64,000 nucleotides of DNA from Karalla daura (GCA_029224185.1 CM055190.1:17259015-17323014); one strand, 5' to 3'; positions 39,190-52,230 are shown, counted from the first letter of the stretch. Notes: generated from the letters alone by a model not told the origin. Numbers and translations: made by a program.

Positions 39190-39600
39190 CTTTAAAAGAT
39201 GCCTATAATCTGGCGCCATTGTTTTTAATGGCCATGTCAACTACTTTCGAGGATAATCATTTTATCTGATAAATGAGGATTTCGAGCACTCTTATCAGCA
39301 GTGCACTTGCAATTTTTTTTTTTAATCCTTTCCATTGTGTCTCGTTGTTTTTAATTGATTCTGTTGCACGGAGGCTTTCCTTTCAGAGATAATGCACTTG
39401 TGAGAACGGGTCATGATCCCCAAATGAGGGAATTTCACTTAAGTGTATTTGCCAGCGCTTCTACCGTCCTTCAGAAGGTTTTGCAGACTGTTGGAAAGTA
39501 CAGATTGACTTTGTTTTGCTGCATCTCTGCAGCTCTCTCATTCGCCACAACATCCCGAATTGTTACGCTCCACAGTAAATGGCCCTAACTAAGAGCTGTT
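39190..39600. promoter_or_regulatory. Strong candidate enhancer, GATA/homeodomain-rich
   Basis: Unique 400-base block with TTATC-T-GATAA (39262-39272), a second GATA-type CTTATCAG (39291-39298), TTTTTAATTGATT (39348-39360) and many retained CpGs. Open frames across it have no family resemblance. Function inferred. Confidence 0.38.
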
Positions 39601-42600
39601 GATTCTGTTTAGAAATGCTTCCACGTATGTCCTACCTTGAGGCTTGAACCAAATCTCTGTGTATTAGGATCACAAACAATCTGTACTTCTTTCCCTATGT
39701 CTTTACATAATTTTGTAGTGTGAGCTCAGTCAAGCATGGAAAGTAGACCACTGTGATCATCCAATGATGTCGCAATAGTGGACATGAAAAATATATATAA
39801 ATAAATAAAAACAAGGAGTGTTCCAGAATCTATGCTGTGTTGACTGTGATAACGGCTCATCCAATAAGACCTACGCTCACCTAACCCATCGGCCCACGAA
39901 TCCACCAGCAGCTCAACTCCCAGGCCCTCGAAGGAAAGCTGTTTATTCCACATGCTGCCTAAGTAGAGGTCTTGGGGTTGGAGCGGCTGTGTAGTTCGTG
40001 GTGAAGACAAACATGGGCCTATTTAGTCTGGTGGGGAAAACCATGGTAAACAGTGTAGAATGGAAGCAGCTGCAGGGTTTTTTTTCTGCTGTTTTTTTTC
40101 CCTTTATTATTCAAATGCTACTGTTTGTGTCGCATCAGTCTGGGCTGGTAAATATTGTGGATTTGCTGTGACAAACAAGCAGGAGCAGACTGGACTCTTC
40201 TTATTCGGGCAATGCTACAAACAGTACTCGCTGTCATTTTTCTCGCCACTGTTTTCTTTTTTTTTTCCAGGTTGCTATCCATACATACTGTTGAGTGTTC
40301 ACCACAATGTAAAATGACAGATTGTTTGATCTCAAGCTTTGCCACATGTATAAACACCCTTGAACTATTTTACGAGAATGACATTATTTAAGTGGTAACA
40401 GTTAGGATAACCACGTTTGTGTGTGTGACGATTCCTACGTGCTAAGGATCATTGAATTGCATTTCTTTTTTACAGGATTAAGACATTGAGATGTGGCACC
40501 CCATATTCCCCACACATTATAGGGTGGAGAGGTTCAACATTCAGGTTTTTAAAACTATAGCCTTAAAATAATATAGTTTTTAAGTGTCGTCATCATAGCT
40601 GTGGTGTCCTGCACATAGTAAATGGGAAGAAGTGTTTATATCTCAAGACACAGTTTGGATTTTGAGGCATTTTTTTTAATCACTTTAAAATTTGCAAGCT
40701 GTACCAGGTATGATTTGAATTTATCATGAGCCCAGCATAGACAATCCATTATTCTTGAGTATTTGGACTATGCACATGCTTGCAGAAGTGATTACAAAGT
40801 GGGAATGTCCTCTGGAATGGCATGGGGAGACCCCTATTTGCCACCGAGCCTGTGAATTCCATTTGGTATGGTGACATGAGCGTTGTTCCATCCTTCCCAC
40901 AGACACCTGTCTTGAGGTCAGAGGTCGTTCTGTTAGGGGTAATCCCCTCAGTAACCTGACCAGGCCAAGGGATAGTGGCAACCAAATGTGCAATGGTGGA
41001 CCAAGCTGCCCCCCTAATACTTCCACTAATCAGATTTTAATTGAATTCCAGTGAACATGTAAAACCTGGTTCAGCTTTGTTATTCCATTTTCCTACCAGA
41101 TGTCCCACTGATCCCTGTAAAGTGATCTGCGGTGGTGATGGTGTCTGTTTGGAAGTGCATGTATGAATCTCAAGAAGGAAGAAAGTAAAGCTGTGTAGTT
41201 ACGATGGCAAATCCCAGTCATTATACAGACTCAACCTCATCACAAAACTGAATCAATTCTGTGGAGCCACTTGGGTTGGTCACCATCATCAAGACAGACG
41301 AGGGTATCTGCTTGATCTAGTGAAAATGCCTTAAGTACAATGTGTTGTGGTTTTTGAATCTATGTAGTTTGGTGCATCATTTTGAAGGAAAACAGTTGAA
41401 GTAGCTGTCGAAGGTATTTGGTATGGCAAGAACCAATTAATCAAGTAAGTAATCGATTAATCCAGACCTCTTAATCAATTGGATCATGTGATCGTCCTCA
41501 AGTCAAGCAGGGAGGCTTATGCTGAATAGAAATCACCAAAAGAAATCAAAAAATTGCAAATTGCCACATTTGAATCAGCAGATGCAAAATTGGCAAAACT
41601 GGCAAATTGGCAAATGCCTCCCAATGCACTATTAGTTCAGTTCATTTTTCCTGTATTTAATAACAGCACTAGACACCTGAGGCCAAACCGCACTTAATCT
41701 CCTCTGTGACCACATGCACAATGTTTGCAATCAGTATTGCATACAAACATGTGTTTTGCCTGTTAGTCTTGCACTCTGGAGCTTGGGTTTGTGCTAATAA
41801 CAAATCCACAACAAGCAGGCTCAGGATCTGGCTGTAAAGTTACCTTAAAAGTGGGATTTATTTATAAAATTCTGATATTTTTGCACAATTTAAATGAAAC
41901 AAAGCTGGTCATTTTTATTCCCTGCACAAAAGAGCCCTGTTCACCAGTGCCTGGTCAAAAAAAGGTTGATGCCGATCAGTGCAAAATAGTTGTGCAACTG
42001 TGGATCAACTGCGCATCAGATTTCAAGAGGCACGTGCCCAGTTTGCACACCAGCCACAATTACATAGATGCAGAGGCTTGTGGGTGCGCATATGAGTGTG
42101 TAGAGACAGGCTGAAGAGCAATGCACAGGCCCTTGGTGGACTTCACCATAGAACCACTGCACAAAAGGTATATTCTAGGAAAATAAATAGGATAACAGCT
42201 TAGCTTTTCTCCTATGTTTTTTCCCCCAATATGCGAATGTACTTTCATCAGTTTTCCCACATTTGCCTTTTTATCCCATTTCAACCTGCTTCCTCTACCA
42301 TCCTGCCTTGCCCCTCTGTTGCCGTAGTGCTTGTAGAACTCGGTCAACGAGTTTGAAAGTCAGCCATGGAACTGATGGCGATTTCTTGAGGGGATGGGAG
42401 TGATGGGAGACGGTCCCGCTGGATGAGCTCTTATCAGAGTCCAACACAGTGCTGACACAGGAAGGATTTTTCAGGGATTGGATAATCAAAGTTTCCATGT
42501 TTGGCTGATGTCAAGGTACAAAATTATACTAAGACATAGGGGAAGAAGTAGACACTGTTTTTGATCCTAATACATAGAGATTTGGCTCAAGCCTTGACAT

Positions 42601-43545
42601 AGGACACATGTTTTCCCTGCCCTTCTGCTTCCGTATATTCATGCAGGAAGTGCCCTCTGTAGCTGCAGCTCGTTCTGGGAATTTCATGGCATGCAATGCA
42701 GTGATGAATGAGTGACTTTTTCATCGTATCAGGTCAGTGATCAAGACTTTGTTATGCCTCACGCTCTCAAACTGAGCATATACCACTGTCAGTTTGGGAC
42801 TTGAGCCACAGCAGTTCAGGGCTCAGGATGTCTACCAACTTCTACCAAAGTCACACCAGGGAAGGGAATCCACCCACATGCCCCCTGCTCTCTGATTAAC
42901 CACCACAAGCAGCAGAAAGTTTTGTGTCTGCAGCCCACTTGCCTGTTACTGAGCGCTAAATCAAAGGCCCGCTCTGTTATTAGAGCCAATGCACTTTTGA
43001 GGAAAACAAATCCGACTGTGAGCTTAAAAAGAAGTTGTCTCATTTGATCATTTATTACACATTTTAAGTGGTTTGGAAATAACTGAGGCCAGCGTGGTCT
43101 GCATCCCTAATTGGTGCTCTTTTTCTCCCATTAGTACATCCAGACTTGTGATCCCACTAAAACAGGCAAGACTAGAAGAAAAAACCTTTACCCCAAACAA
43201 AGCGTTTTTCATCAGTTTGCAGTTGCTCTGTGCGCAAGCATGGTTCAGATTTGCTTCTACGCACAGCTGTCACTGAGCCTGTTGGACGTCCTGGACTCCA
43301 AACACACAAACCAGAAGAGATTAGTGTGCCATGTCAACCCACTGCTTCTGCAGATGGCACGGATGCTTTTAGCCTATTCCCTGTAGACAGTCACTCATTG
43401 ATCTTTCATACTAAACTCCCCACAGCAGGACTCTTGATACTGTTTTATTTATCATTCTGGCATTTACTATTAAGGCCAATAAAGTTTGACATGTGTGGGT
43501 TTTAACTGTAGGGGGCACTGTGGTTTCTGTGCAACATGCTGGGAT

Positions 43546-43576
<31 letters not shown>
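43546..43576. repeat. Poly-G tract (31 G)
   Basis: An uninterrupted G run followed by a further G-rich stretch. Length is uncertain for sequencing reasons. Confidence 0.95.
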
Positions 43577-43579
<3 letters not shown>

Positions 43580-44039
43580 GGAGGGGTAGATTCATATCTT
43601 GGCAGTCAGAACTGTCACCCTCAGTAATACCTCCCCAGTTTCTCTTTCTTTCGGCCTGCCTCTAGTTCCAATTCCCTGGGTCCAAATCCAACCCATAATT
43701 CACCAGTGTTGTCTCTCACCTTGACATACACCTAGTAAACGTGTAAAACATTCCAGTGGGATTTGCTCCCATTTTAATAACAGAGCATTTCAGGCCGTGT
43801 GGGGGTAAAAAAGGAGATATCAGTTACTAGTTTTTAAGGATCTTGGCATGGACGGCAGGAACCCCTAAGCTCCAACCCTCAGACCTCATCCAAAACCAAC
43901 ACAGGGGACAAGCAGGCAATTTTGGAAATGCGGTTTTCAGTTTCTGCACATATTTTCCAAGGGTGCTGCAGTCAGGCTGACCATGATGAAATTTGGTTCT
44001 GGCTCTGGTCCAGGACATTACCTGTGTGAGTGTCAGGTG

Positions 44040-44245
44040 ATAGCCTTCCTAATTACCCTGGAAAGCAAACAGAGAATCTTTTTCGTCGAGATTTCACAGC
44101 GCCCTCCGCACTAGTAAACGTGCAGCTCCTGTGGTAAAATGTGATCTTTCAGCTAATGAAGGGCACGCTTCGTTTCCTTAACTGAATCACCCTCACGTTT
44201 TGGCCTCTAGGGGGAGCTTAGCCCACTTTTTTTCGTGTTTTTACT
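44040..44245. promoter_or_regulatory. Candidate regulatory block
   Basis: Unique sequence with ctaatta (44049-44055), retained CpGs and a CTCF-like CCTCTAGGGGGAG (44206-44218). The CTCF resemblance is by eye only. Confidence 0.3.
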
Positions 44246-44403
44246 GCAGTGGGCACTGGCAAGAGTTTAGGTGAACCTTTGTGAGTAAGTATTGATTTAT
44301 GGCCCCGGCCCGAGGTGTGCATCTCTCTTGGGGTATTCAGCCTGCCCGGACACAAGCGTGTGTGAACAGTGGCTCTCAGACATCACTGACACTCTGTCCA
44401 ACC

Positions 44404-44535
44404 ACTGGACCAAGAACCAGTGATTGGAGTCTGCGGTCTGTGGTGTATATGTGTGTGTGTGTGCCTCACACACACACACACACACACACACACCGCAGCA
44501 GACCAAAGCCCTCAATCACTGGGTCTTGGTCCAGT
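44404..44535. repeat. 132-bp imperfect inverted repeat with (GT)n/(CA)n centre
   Basis: The left arm begins actggaccaagaaccagtga (44404). The reverse complement of the right arm, starting at 44535, is actggaccaagacccagtga. The similarity continues through (t)ctgcgg and into a central (GT)n opposite (CA)n. The whole could fold into one long hairpin. Confidence 0.9.
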
Positions 44536-45124
44536 CCATGCCCCCATATTCCTGAGCTGAGTGACGCGCAGCCTGCAGAGCACTCATTAGAATCTATGTT
44601 TCACAAGCAGAGCAGGGATAGTAAATCGTTCAGGCCTCAATGTTGTTATAGCTGGCCCTAACAAGTCACTCTCTGTCTACTTTATTGGAGTTTAAAAGTG
44701 GATTTCATGTAGTTTTTGGCAACTTTGAACAAATATGACAAACAATGGAAACTATTGGTGTAAGAGACAAGACCGCAACACGATGAAAACTTGTTCAATC
44801 TTTCAAAGAAGCCCTTTAGGTTTTCAAGCCCTCTGCTACTTAGAGACTGACAGAAACATCATTAGAGAACAAAAACATCCCATTTATGTTTTCAATAACA
44901 TCAGAAAAGGGAAGTGTGCTGTGGGAATTCTGTGGAGTTTTGGGAGAGTGCTATGTGATCCCTCATCACATGGTCAAGGCCCCTGCTCTGGTACTGAGTT
45001 AAAGGATTTTCTCCCCATGGTCCCTCGCCTAAATCAGATCAGCTTTTTTTAAATGCTACATCTAAGGGCCTCCATCCCATGTCTAACTACCTACTCTTTT
45101 GTTTGCTCATGTTTTCCTCTTCCT

Positions 45125-45375
45125 CTGCGGATCGGCTGGCTCTGACCGTGTAATAGAGCGCATATTGGCCAAGCTAGGCAGCCTGCTGTGACCAGATCAG
45201 ATGTGTGCTCCTGATTATGAAACTCCCTTTTAGTCACTGACAGACATGGTAATAAATGTGTCCATAAATTGAATTTGGGGCTTTTGAAAAGGAACAGGAA
45301 TATCTAAGGAGCATTTCAGCTGATTGTCTCCAGCCGACATGGCAATGCTTCAGTGGGATTCTGGAGGGAAAACTG
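45125..45375. promoter_or_regulatory. Candidate regulatory block
   Basis: Unique sequence with a CCAAT-type ATTGGCC (45164-45170), CTGATTATGA (45211-45220) and ggtaataaatgtg. Two retained-CpG clusters flank it. Confidence 0.27.
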
Positions 45376-45875
45376 ATCCTGCTGTGGTGTGGTTGGAGGA
45401 CTCGGAGTGGGAAGGGAGGTTAGAAGGGTGGGGGTAGGGGGATCAGAGGGGTGGTGGATGGACGGCCAGCCAAGCAAAATAAAGACGGCTTTATTGCTAT
45501 TCAGAAAATCATTTGATTAAGTTTGCGCAAATAAGAAAACGGAGGGTGCGGCATGTACTGTAGGAGTGTATGTATATGAACAATATGTTTACGTGGCTGT
45601 GTGTTTGAATGTAATTGTGTTTGCATGTGTGTGTGTTTAAGCCTTGAAGTCTCTTATACCCCCTCTTAGAGCTATACTGCACAGGAGCAAGTTTCTGACT
45701 CATTCCACTAACTTTAAGGGGATGTACTGTGCACTCACAGTCACTTAAATGTTCCCTCTCTCACAATAACACTACTGAAGTTTGGTGAAGTGGTGCTGAC
45801 AGCAGAACCGGGATGTGAGGCCAAAGCTTTTCTACTTCATTCCTCTCTGGATTAGGCCTTGGATGCTCTTTCATA

Positions 45876-45978
45876 CATGACAAAATATAAGAACTTCTCT
45901 CACATCCACCTTTATTTGTCATGACAAAATAATTGGATGTGAGAACTTCTCTCACATTCACCTTTAATTTGTCCTGAC
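45876..45978. repeat. Tandem duplication, about 52-bp period
   Basis: Gaacttctctcacatccacc at 45891 recurs as gaacttctctcacattcacc at 45943. The flanking catgacaaaa also recurs (45876 and 45920). Confidence 0.85.
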
Positions 45979-46144
45979 AAGTTATTATGTGAAGTAATAT
46001 TAACCGTAGTTTAGCATGTTGAATAAATTGATAGCAAAATAAAGGAAAAGTAGATGCTTTGGTACCATGATGTGTTCAAATTACACAATGAAGACATGAG
46101 TGAAAGACCCTAAAAACACAAAGTTTTGTTGTAGAAGGATAAAT

Positions 46145-46241
46145 AGATTAAGGTGTCTAACAACCTTAATCTACTAATTGAGGTGTGGAACACCATAATC
46201 TACTAGGAGTACACCGTAATCTACTAAAAGTAGATTAAGGA
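46145..46241. repeat. Cluster of short direct and inverted TAATCTACTA repeats
   Basis: Agattaagg (46145) and agtagattaagg (46229) are inverted relative to ccttaatctacta (46164), ccataatctacta (46193) and ccgtaatctacta (46214). At least five copies occur in under 100 bases. Confidence 0.85.
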
Positions 46242-48649
46242 GTTACCCAACTATTTATGTTACGGAACGCAGTAGGATGCACATGTTGAGTAAATACAAT
46301 TAGCTGAACAGAAGGACACTCAAATATGCCAGCATATATGAAGTGTGTTGTGATTGAGGATACAATTAGTAATTACTACATACTTTAAATGAAAAGCCGC
46401 AAACAGATCTATCCCATTTTAAACTTCAGTCTGACTGATGTGGAAATTTACAGTGTGTTAAGATTAAACAGAGGCACAAGTCTGAACGCTGCACTGTACT
46501 TGTGTGGGTTTCATTTGCATAACCATCAGCTGGCAACCACTGTGAGAATTTTACATATATCCGTTGTAGCTATTGCACAGCCATACTTGGCATTCTTTGT
46601 CACTGCTGAATCTTAGAGAAGTTACACTTTGCTAAGACTATCGACAGAGTCCACACTATTACCTCACATCCAGTAACAAACACTGACGCTCGCCAAGAGA
46701 GGAAACAGTGTGCGAGTGCTTGCTGAGGTGTGTATATTTAGCCTGGCCAGTCATGAGGGAGGGACATAACTTCTCAGAGTAGTGTGACACACGTAACCCA
46801 GCCACCAAGAGTCACACATCCCCATGTGTTTGCCAGACCTATCCTTTGGGCTTGATTTTTGTGGAGACGTGAAGTGACGGGTCTGGAAGGTTCCCCGGGG
46901 GCAGAGGGCAGCCTGAGTCACAGCCAGGCAACAGGCAGGGGCACTCAGATCCCTGGATTAGAACTGGCAATAGCATGATGTTGTGAAACTGTTGCCCTTC
47001 ATTATTTATTCACTATAGACATCTGTCTTGGCAACGGGAATGGGGATTCAGCTTGATTTTTATCTGAGCCCTCTCGCCTTTGCTTCTGTCTCTACCCCTC
47101 TCGATCTAATTTGCCTTTATCGCTCTGTCATTCACTCTGCTCAGTCCACTTCTGTCTCTATCTCTTTCTTCCTCACTGCATCTGTCTATCCTGCCTTTCT
47201 TTGAAATGTTATGATTCACTGGCTGTGATCTCTGTGAGCTGTCTCCTTGAAGTCTGTGTGTCTCCTGAGCGCAACCACAGAATGGTACATCACTTCTATT
47301 ACATGTAATTTCCTGGGTTTTATAAAGTACATTTACTCACCCTACAATGGTGAAGATTGTTTCTTTCTACAGAAGAGGTCAGAGCAGTGTCTCTTACACC
47401 ACGGCTCTGTTCATGGAAACCATTATCTGGTGTGGGAATATGCCAAGATTAGGCTACGAAGTTTGTCTCTGGGTAACATTTTGAAACTTGGATTAATGTG
47501 AAAATCAAAATACTTGCCAGGGTTGTTTGAGCTGTAACATCATGACAAGACAAAAGTATTATTCTTACTTTTTCCAGGAGATAGTTCATAGATAGAGATT
47601 AAGTGCAGCATGGCAGCAAAACAAAATTGCAGAGAAGTTCTTCATAAACTGACGTTCGCTTATAATCGATGAAAAATGACTTCAGCATGGTTTAGTAAAT
47701 GTTGTGACAAGAATTAAAAGAGCTTGCTTTGATAAGCAAGAGGAAATCCGGTTAGACAACTTAAGTTCCTTAATATAATTGTCATAAAACATAAACCCAT
47801 TTTAATGCCCCCACCTGTGTTACCTTTGTGCTGTGCAACATTGCAGACGGGCCCAATTATGCTGTTATTTTACTTTTGCTCTCATTCTCTCCCTTGCCCT
47901 CTCAATAAAATGAGGCCAATAAATCACTTAGTTGTCTCTGTGGTTTTGGGGTATTGGTGTTGGAGCGAGCTGTCCCACTATCCCAGCTGAGCAGACTTGA
48001 CTTCTTAAAAAAATAAAAAATAAAAATCCTTCTCCCAACCCCCTCACTCTAAAAAACCAACATGGTGAAAATTACATTTTGGTTGAAGAGTCGAATAAAT
48101 CTTGGCTGAACATGGCTGGAGAAGTGGAAAAAGGTCCTCCATGGCGGCTGCAGTCTCAGTGATGTGGATCGTGCGCTGGGGGAGTGGGGAAGCCACATAA
48201 GAGGAGGTTTGTGTTAGCACTGGGTAGATGAGGTGCAAGGGGAGTTGGGAGGAGGATACTAGGCCTGTGGATTATGGGGAGTGATAACTCTAATGTCGAA
48301 TGTGTGTGTGCGAGTGTCACTGAGATGTGTATTCAGACAACAGGGGTCTACTGTGGTCTATCATTTCAACAGCATGTGGAAATGTTACTTGCATCTTTCA
48401 GGAAACAATAGTCACTTCTTATAACGATGGGTGAGATGTTAATAAAAATGCTTTTCTGAACAGCTTTTAACTTTTAAAGATTTGAAAATCACAACTTTAA
48501 AGTAAACTTTTATTGTTATTCTTAAGAGGAGTGTGTCATTTTAAGCAGTAACTTTGAAAATGACATCATTAACAACTCTTTCGGGCAGCTTTTAGGATGT
48601 GTGGTCATTCATCTATAGGTGTTGGTTGTTAATATTAACTTGGGGCTTA

Positions 48650-49060
48650 TTCGGATTCACTGCACCGTGTCCACAGGGTTGATCTCTGTTGGTTTTCCAT
48701 CTCCAGGGCCTGTTTGACGGGAACAACTTGTGTAATGCCATCAGCAGCCTGTCGAGTCTAATTAAAACACACATCTACAAATCTGCCAGCAATTACTACA
48801 CCCAGAAACATTTGGTGCCACTCACAAATTTTAGGCAGTAAAGGCTGTGTTTATCATGCTAGCTTTTCATTTCTCCAAGTGTTCCCACAAAACAAATACC
48901 GGTTAGAGCTTTGTTTGATACGGCAACGTTCATATTTATTTTGCCATTTAAATGTTACAAAAATGTAGCCATTGGGAGACATGATAATGGAATCCAGATT
49001 TTGACTTTATTTAATTTGTAGCTCCGCATGGAGTCATCTCATTTTAGATTATAGCCCTGT
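48650..49060. promoter_or_regulatory. Strong candidate enhancer
   Basis: Unique, repeat-free block with TCTAATTAAAA (48757-48767), AGCAATTACTACA (48787-48799), GGTTAGAGCTTTG and several FOX/HOX-like A/T-rich sites between retained CpGs. Function inferred. Confidence 0.36.
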
Positions 49061-49179
49061 ATAAACTGTGCTGCTGAGTCTCTCAGGGTTATGTTGTGTA
49101 ACCATGTTGCACCCCAGTCATCTGGTTGTGCTTTGCTGTCCTCAGCAGAGCACGCTCCTTATCTGCATCACTCCCAAGT

Positions 49180-49480
49180 CACCACCTCATGATCATGTGG
49201 TTCGTCTGCTTTGCCCAATGACAAAAACAGCCAAGTGGGCCATTTGTATGCAAATGGAGAAATGTAATATGAAGTCCCCCTATCTTTTGCATACCATTGA
49301 TAGCACAGGAAGAAGCACATATTTGCAAAACTGCTCTAACTCTGAAAGATTCTAACATTGCCGATATACATGACTGTATTAACAGTGCCTAGAATATTCA
49401 TGATTAAACAAGGGCTAACATGCAAAAGTGTTGCTGTGTTGGCTCGTGTGTGCCATAAGTTTTTCAACAACCATTAAATG
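49180..49480. promoter_or_regulatory. Candidate enhancer with canonical POU octamer
   Basis: Contains the canonical ATGCAAAT (49248-49255) inside a near-palindrome catttgtatgcaaatg (49241-49256), and later AATATTCATGATTAAA (49392-49407). It is unique sequence with no repeats. Confidence 0.36.
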
Positions 49481-52230
49481 AGTTAATAACGTGTGATTCA
49501 GATGTAGGTTCAGACACACTTTAGTGCTTTCCAGGCAATATATCCATTCTCCTGTGTTCTGATCCATCGGTTTAGTTGTCCATTGTACCTGACACTTAAA
49601 GTGACTGAGTAGGGACAGAAAGAGTATCTTCTATAGCACCAGGAGCAGTGGAAGCATGGAGCTGGTCCCCACGGACCCCGGAGCAGACAGGCTAGATGGG
49701 GATTAGTGTGACTGCTGAAGAACACCTGTCTGTCACTGACGGATCCCCTCTTGCTAAACCCCAGATGGATCTGGAGCGGCGGGCCCCATCATAACTTCCT
49801 CTTTCCTCCTCCCCATTAACGTTAATGTTTTCTTTTTTTCTCCTCTCCCCCATGTATTCCCTTACCCTGCATGTCTGGCATTCTGGAGGGGGGCCTTGGT
49901 TGTGGTGCTGGAGAAGGAGAGTGCAAATGGTGGATGAGGGGAAAAAAAAGGGCCAGGACAGTTAAGTTGGATGGCCAGCTGTGTGCCAGCTGTGTGCCAG
50001 CAGAACGCTGAGTGGCGTGGAGAAAGGCCTATTATCTCCCACACGCACACACTCCATCTCGCGTTTCACACCCCAAACCCCAGCCTGCAAAATCAGGGAG
50101 ACAGATTCTGCTAAAACCATCACTCCTCCTTATACATGCATGTGGTCGCCCCCCTGCACACACCCACTGCACACACACACTTACCCTAAGTGCTGGGCAG
50201 GGAGTTATTTTCCCTTCTCTGCCCCCGTCATTGCACACATACACACATACACAGATGCACAGGGCCCAAAGCTTCAATGCCATCCTCTATGTGTCACTGC
50301 TTCTGACGCACAGGACTAAACAAGTCATTAGAGCATGGGTCGAATCATCCATACACATTGTCTTATCTGTCTGCTCTCAGTCAGGCAGCTTATTGCACAG
50401 TGACTGGACGCCTCTCACTGCTGGTAGGATATGAGCAATTAGCAAGAAAGACCTTTTAGCTCTGCCAGCTGATTTGCAGCCAGCTTCTGCATATGCCTGT
50501 AATTCACTTTGACATTTCATCTCCTCACTTGTCACAGTCTTTATTGTGTATTACCACAATATAAACAATAATGATAAAGTAATAATCAAATCGGAGGCAA
50601 TATAATCACCCCCTCCCAATCTTCCCCCTCGCTGCACCAATGTCCACTGGTTGAACCTGTGGGAGACAGCTGATAAGTGAGCGTTCTTGTGCGGAGTGGA
50701 GGTCTCTGGAGAGAGAGTGGAGGCAGCCGGGGGGAGTCTTCCCGAGTCAGCCCAGGGGAAATGGATGACAGTTACACTACCCTCCGGCCAATTAACTGTC
50801 ATTCTAGCTGTTGGTTTAACTTGCTGACCTTACCTCTTCTCTGCTGTTTGTCTTATCATTTCCGGAAAAGAGGACCTCATCTGTGTATGTAAAGTGGACA
50901 GGTGACCTTCAGGGAAGGGGAACAAAGGTCATAGTTCAACCGATGTGTATTTCTTTTGTGCGACAGCAAATATGCCGAAAAGTCTTCTGGGGATTTGGGG
51001 ATGTATAGGAGGAGAGAAGTCCTGTGGGATTGAAAGAGAGCTATCTGTTATTACTTCCAATTACTCCCCAATCTCCCGCTCTATCTACCTGTAAAATGAC
51101 ATTAGACATGCCTGTTCTCATGGTCTTTTACAGATTAAGACTGTGCTTCCCAGTGATTAGGCCCGCGGGAGCTCGAGGTCCACACTCCTTGCCTTTACAG
51201 TCATCAGCTAACTGAGCTTATTCTCAGATTTGGGGGGGTGGAAGTTATTTTTCTTAAGATTTGCATAGGTTTTGTTTTTTGAGAGGAAGCACGGACGTTA
51301 GTGAGATGCTGCCGAACATGACTGCCATGTTTGGTCTGGGTCTGTGTGGGTTTGGGGTTGATGTGTGAATAGAGGTACAGTTCCAGTGAGCGCTGCTGTC
51401 TTAGCATGACAACAGGAGGGGGCGGTCTGTGTTGGCCCCTCTGACACAGTGCCCACCCCTCTCTGTTTGTGAGAGCGCCACTTCATTGTGCCCAGTCGCC
51501 ACTAGGAGACAAAACCTGGAGAGCCTACACAGCTGGAGATGGCAGGGAGCATTCATACTGAATGCTTGGCTTGTTCAGGCACTTTTCTGCCCCTGTGTCT
51601 CACAAGAAACTACTTCCTACTTCACGTCCTGTCCGTGACAAGAGGCCGGTGGAGCGTTTTACGTATTGTCTCGATTAAGTCTTTTCTAGTGAAAAGATTC
51701 CTATAGAGGTGTTGTGCAGTAAGTAATTATTAACTCAAGATACCAAGAATTATTTTGCTCTTACAATAATGTCCTCACTAAAACAAAATAAAAGGCCTTG
51801 CAGTAATTACATGGTAATTTCAAATTAACAACATTGTTTTTCCCTTTATGAGATCCTGCTGTCTTGTTAAGGTATGACTTGTCTTGTTTGACCTTATAAT
51901 CTAAACTCTCAGCTGCATGAGGGTGTATTATTGTACATTTATCCTACTTGGCAATTTAAATGACTCTTGGTTGTGACAAACTGTCACCTTTAATTTTTGT
52001 TTGAGAAGTCCTAGAGCAACTTGTCTTGACTGGATGGGAGAGATTTCCCAGGAGCAGATGAGAGAGTGCTGATGGAGAACAAAATTTGGCTCAACAATCC
52101 TGCTTCAGTGTGCATTTAGTTTCTGTATTATAGACAAGGCACCAATCCATCCTCATGCCACCGCTGAATCACCCAGTCGCCCACCCTTTCATTCTCTAAT
52201 AAACACCAACAAAACAGATGGATGCATGAA

